38,839 bases of DNA, from positions 1-38,839 of the forward strand of contig CACZIV010000012.1 of assembly GCA_902781305.1 (NCBI GenBank). Direction: 5' to 3'. Each line of letters opens with the position of its first letter. Positions within the stretch are counted from its first letter, which is position 1. The notes under the pieces are model-generated. The model saw only the letters and a program-made list of their open reading frames with translations, did no database searches and was not told the DNA's origin. The position numbers were made by a program, and so were the translations under genes. This document shows positions 38,779 through 38,839 of this stretch, piece by piece. This stretch comes from Pseudoselenomonas ruminantium. Lineage in GTDB: Bacteria; Bacillota; Negativicutes; Selenomonadales; Selenomonadaceae.

Positions 38779-38808
38779 GGTCGACAGATTTGTCTGTCGG
38801 CCTTTTTT
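38779..38808 (+). terminator. terminator closing the rightward operon
   Basis: Arms 38779-38788 and 38793-38802 pair over 10 bp (one G-T) with a TTTG loop, and TTTTTT follows on the plus strand. It ends the repressor-cargo transcript. The last 31 bases of the window show no feature. Confidence 0.85.
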
Positions 38809-38839
38809 ATGCGGCTAAATACAAGGTGTGTTTCTCTAT

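Noticed and set aside
1-38839. CRISPR arrays, tRNA genes and insertion sequences
   Set aside because: No regular spacer-repeat pattern, no cloverleaf with matching stems (a TTCGAA near 196 lacks paired arms) and no transposase were seen.
1-38839. Attachment site repeats at the two edges
   Set aside because: I compared the outer 110 bases by eye and found no shared string long enough to call.

Overview
The window is most of a temperate siphovirus genome, almost certainly an integrated prophage. It has an HK97-type head and a lambda-type tail (L, M, NlpC/P60 and J homologues). GC is moderate, Shine-Dalgarno sites are strong, and genes are densely packed with ATGA, GTGA, TTGA or TAATG overlaps. 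Protein similarity to Bacillota phages and an amidase endolysin point to Bacillota, and my best guess is a Negativicutes host (Selenomonas/Mitsuokella-like); the host is inferred, not shown.

Layout from right to left, because nearly everything is on the minus strand. The control region (35.4-35.8 kb) is a divergent cI/cro-type switch with repeated AGTTAAGT operators and a near-consensus leftward promoter. Leftward early genes (35.4-23.7 kb) encode a Cro-like protein, a Rha antirepressor, an XRE protein, Gp157, a Sak4-like ATPase, a DUF669 protein, a DEAD/DEAH helicase, a primase/helicase and a RusA resolvase. A run of tiny overlapping accessory genes follows, ending in a probable late regulator. 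Then come HNH, TerS, TerL, portal, ClpP-type protease and capsid (22.9-17.0 kb), head-tail joining and tail genes (17.0-5.4 kb), two tail fibre-type genes (5.4-2.9 kb) and lysis genes (2.8-0.35 kb). A strong terminator at 111-155 ends the late transcript.

Rightward from the switch are the repressor and three AT-rich cargo genes: a trypsin-like protease, an unrecognised cytosolic protein and a four-helix membrane protein. They probably share the repressor's transcript. The arrangement repressor / cytosolic protein / four-TM protein recalls lambda cI-rexA-rexB, with a protease added, and is the best candidate for an undescribed exclusion or lysogenic-conversion system. A decayed RhuM-like gene and a terminator follow. 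No integrase or attachment site is visible.

Other points of interest are: a tail fibre carrying a CotH-type kinase domain; two self-contained small-gene cassettes, each with its own promoter and terminator and a similar gene order; a textbook -1 frameshift signal in the tail chaperone; and three tiny genes in the early operon that each look broken by one small lesion. Several large hairpins lie between genes.
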